Of a DNA stretch of 64,000 nt, positions 28,501 to 36,346 are shown in pieces. Below the pieces are notes generated by a model. It had not been told where the DNA came from. It was given only the letters and a program-made list of their open reading frames with translations, and did no database searches. Where the stretch lies: the NCBI GenBank assembly GCA_937927975.1, contig CALEZT010000177.1:1-64000 (forward strand). The letters run 5' to 3'. Source of the DNA: an uncultured Phycisphaerales bacterium (GTDB lineage Bacteria > Planctomycetota > Phycisphaerae > Sedimentisphaerales > Anaerobacaceae). The translations under genes and the position numbers were made by a program. The stretch's first letter is position 1. Every line of letters starts with the position of its first letter.

Positions 28501-29505
28501 GGCGACGAGCCCGGCGTCGGTGATGGCGTCGAAGAGATCGGCGCCGTAATAGCCGAACCGCTCGACCAGGGCTTTCCGCACCGCTGCGGTGTGTGCGCCC
28601 GATCCGTCGCTGCCGTAGCCCATTTTCACCGCCAGACCGCAGGCGAGGCTCAAGGCGGCCATGTCCGCATCATCCAGGGGCTGGCCCTGCGAGTACCTGG
28701 TTCGGATCGTGTCCAGGTAGCCGTTCACCTCTGTGAAGGTTGGGAAATCGTACAGAATGGCGTCTGCGTCGAGTTTCATGCCGCTGCGGGTCATATAGGC
28801 GTCGCTGCCGGTGAACGTGATATCGCAGAGACGATGGTAGTGGACAATCTGCGAGTACGCGGTCGCGACGCATCCGACGTACGACCGCAGACCGTCGATC
28901 GGGTCCAGCGGGCAGAACATGTTGTAGGGCTCGTCCTGTCCCCAGGTGGTCTCGACCCAACCGCCGGTCGATGTGGTCCCTTCCGGCGGCCACTGCTGGA
29001 ATGCGGTGCCCCCGCCGTCCTCGGTTTCTCCGGCCGCGAGCAGGTCCCACAATCTGGCGGTTTCCGCGTTCTTGAGTTCGGGATTCTCCGCGAGGGCCTT
29101 GGAACGCAGCTTCAAGTCCATCCGCAGCAGGCGGCCCAGAGGATTGGACTTGTCCGCCTCCGCTGGGAACGAGGCGCGGAAGGAATAGGCGATCACCGGC
29201 GCGATGTCCGTATCGGCCGAAAGAGCGATGAAGCCTCGCGGCTCCAGATCCGCCACATAGGCGAGGATCGTCCCGTCCTCGTCGCGGACCTCGCGAAAGC
29301 CGGCGGGCGTCGACGTCGCCGCCAGGGCCCGAATCCCATTCTCGCCCCCCTGCGCCGGCAGAGCCGACTTCCCTTTAAGGAATCCCTCAGTCGCCTTCTG
29401 CACCTGGGCCAGATCCACCGATTCGGCGAAGACCGCCGAAGCGAAGAACAGAGATGCCAGAACGAGGATGATGCCAAACGACCTTCTCCCGCCGACGTGC
29501 GCCAT
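25582..29505 (-). CDS. Secreted C10 (streptopain-like) cysteine peptidase fused to beta-helix repeats
   Basis: After a signal peptide (RRSFGIILVLASLFFASAVFAES) the first 400 residues are a C10 peptidase. An inhibitory propeptide-like part (GFIALSADTDIAPVIAYS) precedes the catalytic cysteine in GCVATAYSQIVHYH and the catalytic histidine in GGHAIVCDGYN, then EYHLNFGWG. Behind it come two units of an immunoglobulin-like segment (VLRIRNNTANLRVESV; TNTGAD-type VVVELANTGADDFKI) and right-handed beta-helix repeats rich in NNT and SNNVIARN. The chain is about 1307 residues. It is probably exported and surface-bound; no sorting tag is visible at the C-terminus. The ATG at 29505 is chosen because the signal peptide follows. 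Confidence 0.88.
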   Translation of the reverse strand: MAHVGGRRSFGIILVLASLFFASAVFAESVDLAQVQKATEGFLKGKSALPAQGGENGIRALAATSTPAGFREVRDEDGTILAYVADLEPRGFIALSADTDIAPVIAYSFRASFPAEADKSNPLGRLLRMDLKLRSKALAENPELKNAETARLWDLLAAGETEDGGGTAFQQWPPEGTTSTGGWVETTWGQDEPYNMFCPLDPIDGLRSYVGCVATAYSQIVHYHRLCDITFTGSDAYMTRSGMKLDADAILYDFPTFTEVNGYLDTIRTRYSQGQPLDDADMAALSLACGLAVKMGYGSDGSGAHTAAVRKALVERFGYYGADLFDAITDAGLVALQENMINARPALLSFSPPDGWGGHAIVCDGYNTDGEYHLNFGWGSEHPKAITEAWYRIPTGMLYRDCVFTECVLNIEPAQPVVEVDATSMGFYAAPGEQSESQVLRIRNNTANLRVESVACPDGFLVERGGQEYANRLGAFTIDTLRQGASLNVVFKPAQPGDYYGILAIQYADGGVRNVVLKGWAYGDGTTIAAGEVSGTWSRDKSPYFVTGDISVAKGGRLVIEPGVKVLFAQDAALTVGPNAKLTARGSDAQPIELTAWNRAAGWGGLRLVNSGYDDVLSYCVISYAKKNAGLDPQSGSTTVSDVDLLGGGLYCEISDPLIENCRFTNNTGGKAGAIYCLGSYPIISNTLIANNTSIGGDTQCGGICCDESGLAEIWNCTIVNNFPGGLYSTSWDGINVVNSVFWGNDRYQIQMAECRPNVTFCAVQGGYPGEGNMAVDPCFLEPSGGAGADYDGASANWTLRPESPCINSGTLVAELPDTDLAGAARVYCEVLDLGGYESQASLPLLTATPSTTIDAGFVAVDSSKVVVVELANTGADDFKIADTSLAEGAFTLEAAVQDKVLSPGGVAQVKVRFHPTQEKVYKGTLIVHSSSSNAPTMTIDLRGVGVVGTVVPAGAVKGTWKKASSPYTVTGDISVAKNQTLTIEPGVVVRFAGRFSLTVGYRATLKAVGTEQDKILFTATDLQDGWTGIRFINSSTEDQLKYCTIEYAFKDRARDGGFEGLYGGAILCASSEDDDPGYGLISGPTIDSCRIANNYAQTGGAIMCYAGGYATITNNVIVDNGADLDGGAIALYGTECTISNNVIARNEATIGGGIMNWLSAPTIRNNTIVANRPAAMHLDTTIIPGWPSVSVPIVNNIIWQNEIWMSESVGSSEYSIRYNDIQGGWTGIGNIAVDPLFADPENGDFHLKSQAGRWDPVSKSWVLDSVTSPCIDAGDPATSIANEPQPRGLRVNMGAYGGTSQASKSP

Positions 29506-29657
29506 ATTCCAGTCTCCAGCTTTGCCAAACCCTACCGCAACCAGCATCCAACTCACATACCAGGATTATCGTCATTTTCGCTCGCGATCTTGCCAGGCCG
29601 CCAATGCCGGGGCGATCCAAGCCCGCGAAACTAAGCCGCCAACCAATCTATCGTCCT

Positions 29658-29686
29658 ATAATAACACCACAAAGAACACTCTTCAA
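29658..29686 (-). promoter_or_regulatory. Promoter (TTGAAG-17-TATTAT) for the C10 peptidase gene
   Basis: On the minus strand TTGAAG (29686-29681) and TATTAT (29663-29658) are 17 bases apart, about 150 bases before the start codon. The AT-rich patch stands out in the GC-rich sequence. Confidence 0.6.
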
Positions 29687-29743
29687 CCCGCCGCGGACGC
29701 GATCGACCCTGGCGATCCCTGTCGAATCACAGTACTTGCCGAG

Positions 29744-30595
29744 TCAGTAGTCCTTGAAAGGCCGGATCCACTCGGGCCAATTCTCAGGCCCGACCCCGCC
29801 GGCCTTCGTCCACGGCCCGGCGGTATTGAACGACCGATGCCATTTCAGTGTCCAAAGCTCCTTGAGTCCCACCTTTCGCACCGAGCCATCCAAGAACAAA
29901 CAGGTCACCGCCCCGTCGTGACGATTGATGGCACATCTGGCCATGTGGTTGTCGGCTCGGGCCGCGCTTTCCTCCGCCGCAGGTCCCTGCCACTCCAGCG
30001 GCCACACGTCAAAACGGAGGGCATCCAGGAACATGGGTACCTGGCTCGCATTCGGCACGTCGGGGAGGTTCCGCCAGCCGTACTGCGAGGACACGCCGCT
30101 CTCCGGATAGACGTCAAGTCCCCACGGCTCAATGGGAATCACGTAGCCATTGAGGCCATAGCTGCCGGCAAGACCATTCTCGCTGACAGCTATCGGCTCG
30201 CCTTTGTACCTCATGTCGGCGTCTTTGAGTTGGACGATACCCCAGGCATTGAAAACGCTCATCCCCCCTAACGATATCCCCTGCTCATTCCATTGGGGGA
30301 CCGTGGCCGTCGGACAAAACCACGTTCGATTCCGTTTCCAATCCTGCAAGTCCGGCGGCAACCCAAGTGGCCAGTAGCAGCCGCCGGGGACAAAGCCGGA
30401 AGAGAATCTCCCGTTGTTCTCTTCGACGATCCCGCCGAAAACGTCGGCCCAGCGGTGCAGATTGGCCTGGCAGACGACCTCCTTGGCCCGCCCCCGGCCG
30501 GTCTGGCCGACCGACCCGAGCGTCATCAAAGCCAGCGTCACGCAGACCAGAACGATCACAACGTCGCTGTGTCTCAGTCCGTTCCGCTTTTCCAT
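29744..30595 (-). CDS. Pseudopilin-like H-X9-DG family protein
   Basis: A single N-terminal helix (SDVVIVLVCVTLALMTLG) is followed by AKEVVCQANLHRWADVFGGIVEENNGRF, the usual start of planctomycete type II pseudopilin-like proteins. HDGAVTCLFLDGSVRKVG near residue 240 is the H-X9-DG motif. The classic prepilin peptidase site (G-FT-xxE) is not clear, so processing is uncertain. These proteins occur in hundreds of copies in some planctomycetes; their role is unknown. GGGAGAG precedes the start. The upstream beta-propeller gene ends nine bases before the longest frame, so the two probably share a transcript. Confidence 0.78.
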   Translation of the reverse strand: MEKRNGLRHSDVVIVLVCVTLALMTLGSVGQTGRGRAKEVVCQANLHRWADVFGGIVEENNGRFSSGFVPGGCYWPLGLPPDLQDWKRNRTWFCPTATVPQWNEQGISLGGMSVFNAWGIVQLKDADMRYKGEPIAVSENGLAGSYGLNGYVIPIEPWGLDVYPESGVSSQYGWRNLPDVPNASQVPMFLDALRFDVWPLEWQGPAAEESAARADNHMARCAINRHDGAVTCLFLDGSVRKVGLKELWTLKWHRSFNTAGPWTKAGGVGPENWPEWIRPFKDY

Positions 30596-30619
30596 AATCA
30601 TCTCTCCCATGACAGGAAC

Positions 30620-31876
30620 TCAGTTGCGTTGCTCCACGGCGGGAGCGCCGATAGCCCAGACGGTGTTCTTGGCGCCTTTCTCGAGCGAAGAATAGTCCTT
30701 GGAGTCCGCTAGGATCAGCTGGTTGTCCGCAGCGATGACCGGGTATGCGGGCCAGCCACCGGTCTCGAAGCGAGCCAGTTCCGCGCCGTCGGAGCCCACC
30801 ACGTACAGAAACCCGTCGTCGCTTGCGGCGTAGATCGTGCCGGTCTTGTCGACGGCCAGCGTGAATCCGCCGACCTGGCCGAACGACCTGGACCATTTGA
30901 TCGTCCCCTTGGGATCGACCGCGTGGATGTACCGGTCGTCGAGACTCACGTAGATCGTGCCGTCGGGACCCAGGACAGGCTCGGACCAGCCGTCACCGTC
31001 GGCAGGGATGGTCAGATTCGGCGTCACCGGAATGCCCGAATCCGGGAATTCCACCGACCAGCGGATCGCACCGTCGGCCGTCTCGATGGCGTAGAGATGG
31101 CGGTCGTAGAGCAGCGTCTGATAGACCGTGCCGTCCTCGGCCACCACCGGCGAGGCAAAGGGCCAGCCGCCTGTGTTCGGGTCCTTGGACGTGTCCGGGA
31201 AGCGGCAGGACCACTTCACGCTGCCGTCGGCGGGGTTGAGGGCATAGAGCGTCGGATCGTAGAGGCCACCGACGTAGACGATGCCGTCGGGGCCGATCGA
31301 AGGCGAAGCGAAGATCGCGCCGTTGGGCAGGACGCCGGGACCTTGGGTCTTGAACCGCCAGAGTTCGACGCCGTCGCTCGCGGCCAAGGCATAGAGCGTG
31401 CCGTCGGTGGAGCCGACGTAGACATCGCCCTTGACGCCCATGGCGGGCGAGGAATAGATCGCACCGCCTGTCGCGAAGCTCCAACAAAGCCGGCCGTCAG
31501 GGGCCACCGCATAGACCTTGCCCGACTTGCCGCCGACGTAGAGGCTCCCGTCAGGACCGACGCTGGGCGCGCTGAGCAATGGCGAGTTGACGTCCAGGGC
31601 CCATTGGACCTTTCCCTCGGAGTCCAGGGTGTAGAGCTTGCCGTCCTCGCAGGCGATATGAATGTGCCCGGCCGAACCGACGGTGACGCTGCCGATCACG
31701 GGTGCATCAGTCTCGAACCGCCATCGAACCTCACCGCTCAGCGGTCCGATGTCCTGACTCTGTCCGGCGCGGGCAAAGCCGCCGCCCAGCGAAGGCCACC
31801 TGGCCTCGGCAGCCGTGGCCGACGCGTAGGCGAACCCGAACAACGACAGAGCGACCCAACTGCGTTTGACTCTCAT
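30620..31876 (-). CDS. Secreted PQQ-like beta-propeller repeat protein
   Basis: A signal peptide (MRVKRSWVALSLFGFAYASATAAEA) is followed by seven or eight blades with the pattern DGxLYxxx-DGxxxW (for example DGSLYVGGKSGKVYAVAPDG, DVYVGSTDGTLYALAASDG, DGTIYVSLDDRYIHAVDPKG). This is the PQQ/BamB-type propeller, usually a protein-binding or non-catalytic exported domain; no cofactor residues can be assigned. GGAAGGAGAG lies just before the ATG, which fixes the start. It heads a two-gene unit with the H-X9-DG protein. Confidence 0.88.
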   Translation of the reverse strand: MRVKRSWVALSLFGFAYASATAAEARWPSLGGGFARAGQSQDIGPLSGEVRWRFETDAPVIGSVTVGSAGHIHIACEDGKLYTLDSEGKVQWALDVNSPLLSAPSVGPDGSLYVGGKSGKVYAVAPDGRLCWSFATGGAIYSSPAMGVKGDVYVGSTDGTLYALAASDGVELWRFKTQGPGVLPNGAIFASPSIGPDGIVYVGGLYDPTLYALNPADGSVKWSCRFPDTSKDPNTGGWPFASPVVAEDGTVYQTLLYDRHLYAIETADGAIRWSVEFPDSGIPVTPNLTIPADGDGWSEPVLGPDGTIYVSLDDRYIHAVDPKGTIKWSRSFGQVGGFTLAVDKTGTIYAASDDGFLYVVGSDGAELARFETGGWPAYPVIAADNQLILADSKDYSSLEKGAKNTVWAIGAPAVEQRN

Positions 31877-31940
31877 GACGACTCTCCTTCCTCAAAAGAC
31901 TCCCATGACTCGCCGATCTTCAACGCAGCGGCAGATTTTG

Positions 31941-31970
31941 ATTATACCCTCGCTGCGTACGTTCTCAGAA
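31941..31970 (-). promoter_or_regulatory. Promoter with perfect TATAAT box for the propeller gene
   Basis: On the minus strand TATAAT lies at 31946-31941, with a weak TTCTGA (31970-31965) 18 bases upstream. It is about 65 bases before the start codon at 31876. Confidence 0.55.
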
Positions 31971-32114
31971 CAATAGTCCGAGGAAGGCACAAGACGTTAC
32001 GCGAAAAAACGGCAGTCCGACCGGCCCATTTGCTCTGTCCGGCCGCCTCCGCAATGTCCCGCCGCGAACCCAGTGAATCCTAATCCCTGATCTGCTCAGA
32101 ACTTACATTTACCT
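31971..32114. other. Non-coding gap
   Basis: Nothing gene-like is seen between the promoter of the propeller gene and the end of the SUI1 gene. No strong terminator hairpin is visible. Confidence 0.4.
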
Positions 32115-32468
32115 TCATCCGCCGGCACGTTTGGCCGTGTAACCCCGCTGGGCCAGTTCCGCCACCAGCAGGTCACGATGGTCGCCCTGAATCTCGATGA
32201 CGCCGTCTTTCACCGTCCCGCCGGCCCCGCACCTCCGCTTGAGTTCGGTGGCGAGCTTCTGGAGCCCGTCCTCTGGCAGCAGGACGCCCGTGACAAGTGT
32301 CACGCCCTTGCCCTTGCGACCCTTGGTCTCCCGCGAGACCCGCACGATCCCATCGCCTGTGGGAACCGCCTTCTCCCTGCGGCAGACGCACTCCGCCACG
32401 GGCCTGCCGCACTCCGGGCACATCCGCCCGTGTTCCGTCGAGTAGACTACTCCGGTTCCCTTTGCCAT
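32115..32468 (-). CDS. yciH: eIF1/SUI1 family translation factor (YciH-like) with zinc-knuckle
   Basis: The C-terminal two thirds (RETKGRKGKGVTLVTGVLL ... LATELKRRCGAGGTVKDGVIEIQGDHRDLLVAELAQRGY) is the SUI1 fold, with the GxGGTVKDG loop. An N-terminal CPECGRPVAECVC adds four cysteines that could bind zinc. Bacterial YciH proteins are rare, non-essential relatives of eukaryotic eIF1 that can affect start-codon selection on the 30S subunit. Length (117 residues) is usual. It is the only translation-related gene in this accessory region. Confidence 0.92.
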   Translation of the reverse strand: MAKGTGVVYSTEHGRMCPECGRPVAECVCRREKAVPTGDGIVRVSRETKGRKGKGVTLVTGVLLPEDGLQKLATELKRRCGAGGTVKDGVIEIQGDHRDLLVAELAQRGYTAKRAGG

Positions 32469-32492
32469 AGATGCCTCACACTCCCCGGCCGA

Positions 32493-32828
32493 TCATTTCG
32501 TGTACTTGCCCTCCGATCGGATGGAACGCATCTCGACGCAATCCGGCCGATTTCGGATCGTCAGCCAATACTCCTCCCGGACATCCTCATCGATTTCAAT
32601 AATGCCGGGATAGAGTGTGTCGCCCCCCCTCTTCTTGCATCCCGAGATCCAATATTCCTCGCCGGTCTGTACGTCGAAGTAATTGGCCTTGTAGCCCTTG
32701 AACCGTTGGAGGGCCTTGTCTCCATAGTAGACCGTGCGGCCGCTCTGCGAGAACGTCACCCGCGCGATACGACCCGGTCCGATCAGCCCGCCGGCCTTGC
32801 ATTCGATGTACATGATCCGACTTTCCAT
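32493..32828 (-). CDS. Conserved small protein of unknown function
   Basis: The sequence MYIECKAGGLIGPGRIARVTFS ... KANYFDVQTGEEYWISGCKKRGGDTLYPG ... IDEDVREEYWLTIRN belongs to a small family that is sometimes labelled 1-deoxy-D-xylulose-5-phosphate synthase in databases. At about 111 residues it has none of the thiamine-binding motifs of that enzyme, so I reject that label. The beta-rich GRIARV...YYGDKALQRFKGYKANYFD part suggests an SH3-like fold (inference). GGAGAG lies five bases before the ATG at 32828. Confidence 0.7.
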   Translation of the reverse strand: MESRIMYIECKAGGLIGPGRIARVTFSQSGRTVYYGDKALQRFKGYKANYFDVQTGEEYWISGCKKRGGDTLYPGIIEIDEDVREEYWLTIRNRPDCVEMRSIRSEGKYTK

Positions 32829-32868
32829 GCTCTCTCCGAACAAGAACAGGACTCAATTCCCAAGTCAG

Positions 32869-33093
32869 TCACGAATTCGTCCATTTGATTTGAAACTCGA
32901 TTTCCTCTTGGTCGCCCTCGCGTTCATGCTCGATGTTGAACCGGGCTCGGACGGGCACATAGACACGCTCCCCGGCGACCTGGATCTCGAACTTCCTGCC
33001 GTTTTCCAGGGCATCCGCCAACCGCCGCAACTTCGCCACGAACTCGCCGGTCGAGTACCTCTTCTCCACGTCCCGCTTGGACTTGATGCTCAT
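32869..33093 (-). CDS. Amphi-Trp domain protein
   Basis: The 74-residue protein (MSIKSKRDVEKRYSTGEFVAKLRRLADALENG ... VPVRARFNIEHEREGDQEEIEFQIKW) has the alternating charged/aromatic ending of the amphi-Trp family, small proteins of unknown role found in archaea and bacteria. The start ATG overlaps the stop of the upstream gene (ATGA), which rules out the longer frame. Translational coupling suggests both products are made together. Confidence 0.8.
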   Translation of the reverse strand: MSIKSKRDVEKRYSTGEFVAKLRRLADALENGRKFEIQVAGERVYVPVRARFNIEHEREGDQEEIEFQIKWTNS

Positions 33094-33497
33094 TGCTCGC
33101 CACCTCGGGCGTCTCCGGCCGAGCTGCCAATGCTCGGATACTGTGCCCTGCGACTGAGCTTCATCAATCCAAAGAAAACGAGCACGATGCCGGGCAGTGC
33201 GAACATAGCTACCATGAACACTTCCTCGAACTGCCTCTGCCCCCACCACGCAAGAAAGAGAAGGCCCGCACCGAGCAGAATGGAGTTGAGGGCTCCTATT
33301 CTGACCTGCAATCGAGCGGCAAATACCATGCGGATGTTGTTGTCAATCATTTGGTCGATGAGCTCGGCGCGCGACTCGCACGCTCCTTTGCATGCGAGTC
33401 CACGCCGTAGCTCTGTCAGACATTCTCGACAAAGACCTTTCCCGCAGGACTTGCAGATCCCCACGGCGGGACGATCTCCGTGATTGAAGCAGTTCAT
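33090..33497 (-). CDS. B-box-like zinc-finger membrane protein
   Basis: Residues 1-40 (MNCFNHGDRPAVGICKSCGKGLCRECL ... GLACKGACESR) form a B-box-like zinc finger with paired C/H ligands. A positively charged helix and two membrane helices follow (about 65-85 and 92-113). Such short B-box membrane proteins are widespread in bacteria with unknown function; they may bind proteins at the membrane. The stop overlaps the amphi-Trp start. Confidence 0.75.
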   Translation of the reverse strand: MNCFNHGDRPAVGICKSCGKGLCRECLTELRRGLACKGACESRAELIDQMIDNNIRMVFAARLQVRIGALNSILLGAGLLFLAWWGQRQFEEVFMVAMFALPGIVLVFFGLMKLSRRAQYPSIGSSAGDARGGEQ

Positions 33498-33530
33498 GTT
33501 CCTCTGTTCTCCCCGATTCCTTTGCAGACA

Positions 33531-34988
33531 TCAAGCTTCAAGATACACGCCGGCGTCTGTGAGAGCTTCCCGCAGAACCGAATACCTCAGCTCGCGAGCG
33601 CCGAGGTTCTTCGCGGCGCAGAGGGCTGCCGCCGTGCCGGCGCCCTGGCCCTGACCCATGCAGGCGACGGTGTTGCGCGTGGACATGTGGGCGTCGTGGT
33701 TCGAGGTGATCATCATGCCGCAGGCGTAGAGGTTCTCGATGCCCTTGACGCAAAGGGCCTTGTACGGGATGCCGTAGGTGCCGCCGTTGGCGATCTGAAG
33801 CCGCGGAGCAGAATCGTGGAAGCCGTAGACCATGACCTCGTCGTCGAAGTGCCTGCCTTCGAGCACGTCGGGCAGCGTGATGTCGTAGTCGCACTCGATC
33901 AGTCGGCCGCGCCGGATGCAGAGCTTCGGGCTCGTGCGGGCCATGAAGGCCTTCTCGCAGCCCGGGACGTACCGCCGGAACAGCTCGACCGCCCTGGCCA
34001 TGCGTTTGCGGATCTCCAGTTCGGCCTTGGCCACCTCGTCCCGACTGGTCGGGCTGACCGGCAGCTTGAGGTTACACTTGATGAACATCAGGTAGTTGTC
34101 GTGGACGGTCGTGGTGATCAGGGCCATGCCGATCTCCCGCGCCCCCTGGGCCAGGCCCGGCACATCGATCCACTCGGCGCCCGCGCGGACGATCTGGTCC
34201 GACCGGCCGCTGCGAACGCCTCGTGCCAGTTGCCCTTTGGCCTTGTTGGCCTGGATGAACTCGTGGTACTTGTCGATATCCACGTTGCCGATGCCTACGC
34301 TGTTGCAGACGGGATAATCGTTGGGCTCGCTGTACTTCGCTCCCGCAAAGGCCGCCAAGTCGCCATAGGCGGTGCAGTCCACGAAGGACTTCGCATAGAA
34401 CGCCTCGCGGCCGGAGCGGCTCTCAACGATCACGCCCCGCACGCGCAAGCCATCCATGATCGCGCCGGCCAGCATCGTATTGACGAAGACCTGCACCCCC
34501 GCCTCCACGAGCATCTCGAATGTGACCAGTTTGTAGAGTTCGGTATCGATCGCAGTACAGACCGAATCGTAGTTGTAGCCCTCGAACATCTCCGCGTGGC
34601 CGGAGCAGCCGCCGACCTTCATGAGCCGATTGATGATCTCCTGTGGAATCCCCCTGACCACCTGCGTCTTCTTGACGCCGGGGAACGCCTTCCAGAGGTT
34701 GTAGAAACTGTGCAGCGCAGTCCCCCCCTCGGTGACAGTCCCGCCGGGATAGCCCTTGACCTCGATGATCGCGGTTCGAGCACCCTGCCGGGCCGCGGCA
34801 ATCGCCGCCACGACACCGCCAGTCCCAGCCCCCGCTACGATCACATCGAACTTGCGGATCGGCAGTCTCTTGGCGGGCTCCTCATAGAACTCACCGCCTC
34901 CCTGTGAGCCCGCCGCCCGCGCTTCCATCGCCGACCCGCCCCCCATTCCCATCAACAGCACACTCTTGGAAAACTCACGTCGATTCAT
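33531..34988 (-). CDS. TAT-exported FAD-dependent oxidoreductase
   Basis: A signal of twin-arginine type (MNRREFSKSVLLMGMGGGSA) precedes FDVIVAGAGTGGVVAAIAAARQGARTAIIE, the FAD-binding dinucleotide fold, and a GYPGGTVTEGG flavin-contact loop. The C-terminal NLYACGMMITSNHDAHMSTRNTVACMGQGQGAGTAAALC closes the FAD site. This is the FAD_oxidored family, abundant in planctomycetes, whose substrates are mostly unknown. AAGAGGAG lies eight bases before the ATG. The 485-residue length is full. It stands alone, about 30 bases upstream of the zinc-finger gene. Confidence 0.88.
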   Translation of the reverse strand: MNRREFSKSVLLMGMGGGSAMEARAAGSQGGGEFYEEPAKRLPIRKFDVIVAGAGTGGVVAAIAAARQGARTAIIEVKGYPGGTVTEGGTALHSFYNLWKAFPGVKKTQVVRGIPQEIINRLMKVGGCSGHAEMFEGYNYDSVCTAIDTELYKLVTFEMLVEAGVQVFVNTMLAGAIMDGLRVRGVIVESRSGREAFYAKSFVDCTAYGDLAAFAGAKYSEPNDYPVCNSVGIGNVDIDKYHEFIQANKAKGQLARGVRSGRSDQIVRAGAEWIDVPGLAQGAREIGMALITTTVHDNYLMFIKCNLKLPVSPTSRDEVAKAELEIRKRMARAVELFRRYVPGCEKAFMARTSPKLCIRRGRLIECDYDITLPDVLEGRHFDDEVMVYGFHDSAPRLQIANGGTYGIPYKALCVKGIENLYACGMMITSNHDAHMSTRNTVACMGQGQGAGTAAALCAAKNLGARELRYSVLREALTDAGVYLEA

Positions 34989-35043
34989 GGTTGGCTCCTC
35001 TTGCGATCCGAATCCATCAGAAGGAGGTTCATCATCCTACTGC

Positions 35044-35280
35044 CTAATGCCGCTCGCGTTTGGTGGATTTTTCGCCATTGACCGACAGGCTGGTAACCAG
35101 CAAGAGGTCGATGATCTCGAACGAGTCATCCGGCTGATAGACAATCACAGTGCGTCCGCTGGGCGAAGGCAGGGCAAATTCGCGATGTTTCACCGGGATG
35201 GAGCGTCCGTCTGCCAGATTGATCGCAAACGCGCGAAACGGCTCGGCACGAAGCATGGTTCGAAACTCGGCAATCGTCAT
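35044..35280 (-). CDS. Small conserved protein (EPFRAF-type)
   Basis: The 78-residue product (MTIAEFRTMLRAEPFRAFAINLADGRSIPVKHREFALPSPSGRTVIVYQPDD) belongs to a small family of unknown function with the motif EPFRxFxIxLxDGRxxxVxHxEF, which I recall from many soil and planctomycete genomes. GGAGAGG eight bases before the ATG at 35280 selects this start over the longer frame. No partner is evident; it follows a broken nucleotidyltransferase. Confidence 0.75.
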   Translation of the reverse strand: MTIAEFRTMLRAEPFRAFAINLADGRSIPVKHREFALPSPSGRTVIVYQPDDSFEIIDLLLVTSLSVNGEKSTKRERH

Positions 35281-35355
35281 GATAGCCTCTCCAATATACA
35301 AATGGAGGATACCCTTTTGCTTCGCAGCTGTCAACGCCCCTGTGAACAGGTCGGC

Positions 35356-35693
35356 TCACTCGCCGGAATCCCATTGCCGTAGATCTCGACCAAGCATGCG
35401 TAGGGAACCTATCAAGGTTGGCGGAAGAGGCTCGCTCCGTCTGCGGAGTTGGAAGCTGGGAGAAGCGGTCGAGTTCTCGCTGGAGGAAACGTGAGATTTC
35501 GGGGATGTGCGGGCCGCGGTCCAGTTCCTCGCCGGATTTCTTGCGGCGGATGAGATCCTCAACAGGGGACTTCACACCCGCATCATCAATCGACTCGCTT
35601 CACCAGCTTGTGAGGCTCGATGGGAACGATGCAGATGCCCTTCTTGCGTTCGACGCGATCCAACTGGCCCTTGATCTGGGTGTGCACATCCAT
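35356..35693 (-). pseudogene. YcgL-type nucleotidyltransferase remnant with internal deletion and frameshifts
   Basis: The minus strand starts MDVHTQIKGQLDRVERKKGICIV, matching the N-terminus of the predicted nucleotidyltransferases that normally continue with a GSRAWGF active-site motif. Here that middle (roughly 150 residues) is missing and the frame jumps to IEPHKLVKRVD, DDAGVKSPVEDLIRRKKSGEELDRGPHIPEI and finally LVEIYGNGIPASE, three pieces of the family's C-terminus in shifted frames. Comparison is from memory of the family. The catalytic motif is absent, so the gene is dead. Confidence 0.7.
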
Positions 35694-35815
35694 CGTCAGC
35701 AAGCCACGATGACAAAGTGGATTCCCGCTTTCGGCAGAACGACAGAGTGAGAAATCACTCCTGTGTAGCGCGAGTGCGGGCCAACGGCGGGGCACACAGC
35801 CCCGCAATCAGAGGG

Positions 35816-36337
35816 CTATCGGTTGCCTCGCGGGGGGCCGCCTCTGGGGGGGCCGTTTCTCGGCGGGCCGCTTCGAGACGAGTGGTCGTGTCGCACGGGA
35901 CCCCGCCCACGAAACTCCTTGATGCGAGGGCCGCGGGGTCTGCCGCCACCGCCGCCGGGACGGGGCCGGAAGCCGCCCTTTTTCTTGGCGGCCGGCGGCT
36001 GTTTCATCAGCAGAAGCGACTTGGCGCAGGTCTCCTTGGTGATCCGGTTGGAATGCGTGAGGCCCTTGGTCAGGACTTCCTCGGCCATCTTCCGCATCCG
36101 ACCGTTCATGCTTCGCAGACCGTAGGCAGCCGCCTGCTTGGCGGTCCTGGGGAAACTGCCGAAGAGGGCTTCGACGAAGATGTCCAGGCCGTCTTCCTGC
36201 ATCCAGGACAGACTGAACGCGGCCTTCCTGGCCGTCGAGACGTCCTCGGAGTGGAGCTTCTCCCGCAACTCGGCCAGGCGATCGATGGCCGCCTGGTCTT
36301 TTTCCCTGCCCGATGGTTTTCTTTCTTCCAGCTTCAT
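35816..36337 (-). CDS. HEAT-like helical protein with Arg/Gly/Pro-rich tail
   Basis: The first 115 residues are helical with HEAT-like spacing (VSTARKAAFSLSWMQEDGLDIFVEALFGSFPRTAKQAAAYGLRSM...MAEEVLTKGLTHSNRITKETCAKSLLLMK). The last 60 are basic and disordered, rich in RGG, PRG and GGG units, the kind of tail that binds RNA or nucleic acids. I do not recognise a named family. The start is ATG 36337, preceded by GAGGG. Function unknown; nucleic-acid binding is inferred from the tail. Confidence 0.7.
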   Translation of the reverse strand: MKLEERKPSGREKDQAAIDRLAELREKLHSEDVSTARKAAFSLSWMQEDGLDIFVEALFGSFPRTAKQAAAYGLRSMNGRMRKMAEEVLTKGLTHSNRITKETCAKSLLLMKQPPAAKKKGGFRPRPGGGGGRPRGPRIKEFRGRGPVRHDHSSRSGPPRNGPPRGGPPRGNR

Positions 36338-36346
36338 AAGAGGCAC

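Noticed and set aside
32493..32828. 1-deoxy-D-xylulose-5-phosphate synthase label for the small conserved protein
   Set aside because: The protein is about 111 residues and has no thiamine diphosphate motif; the label seems to be a propagated error.
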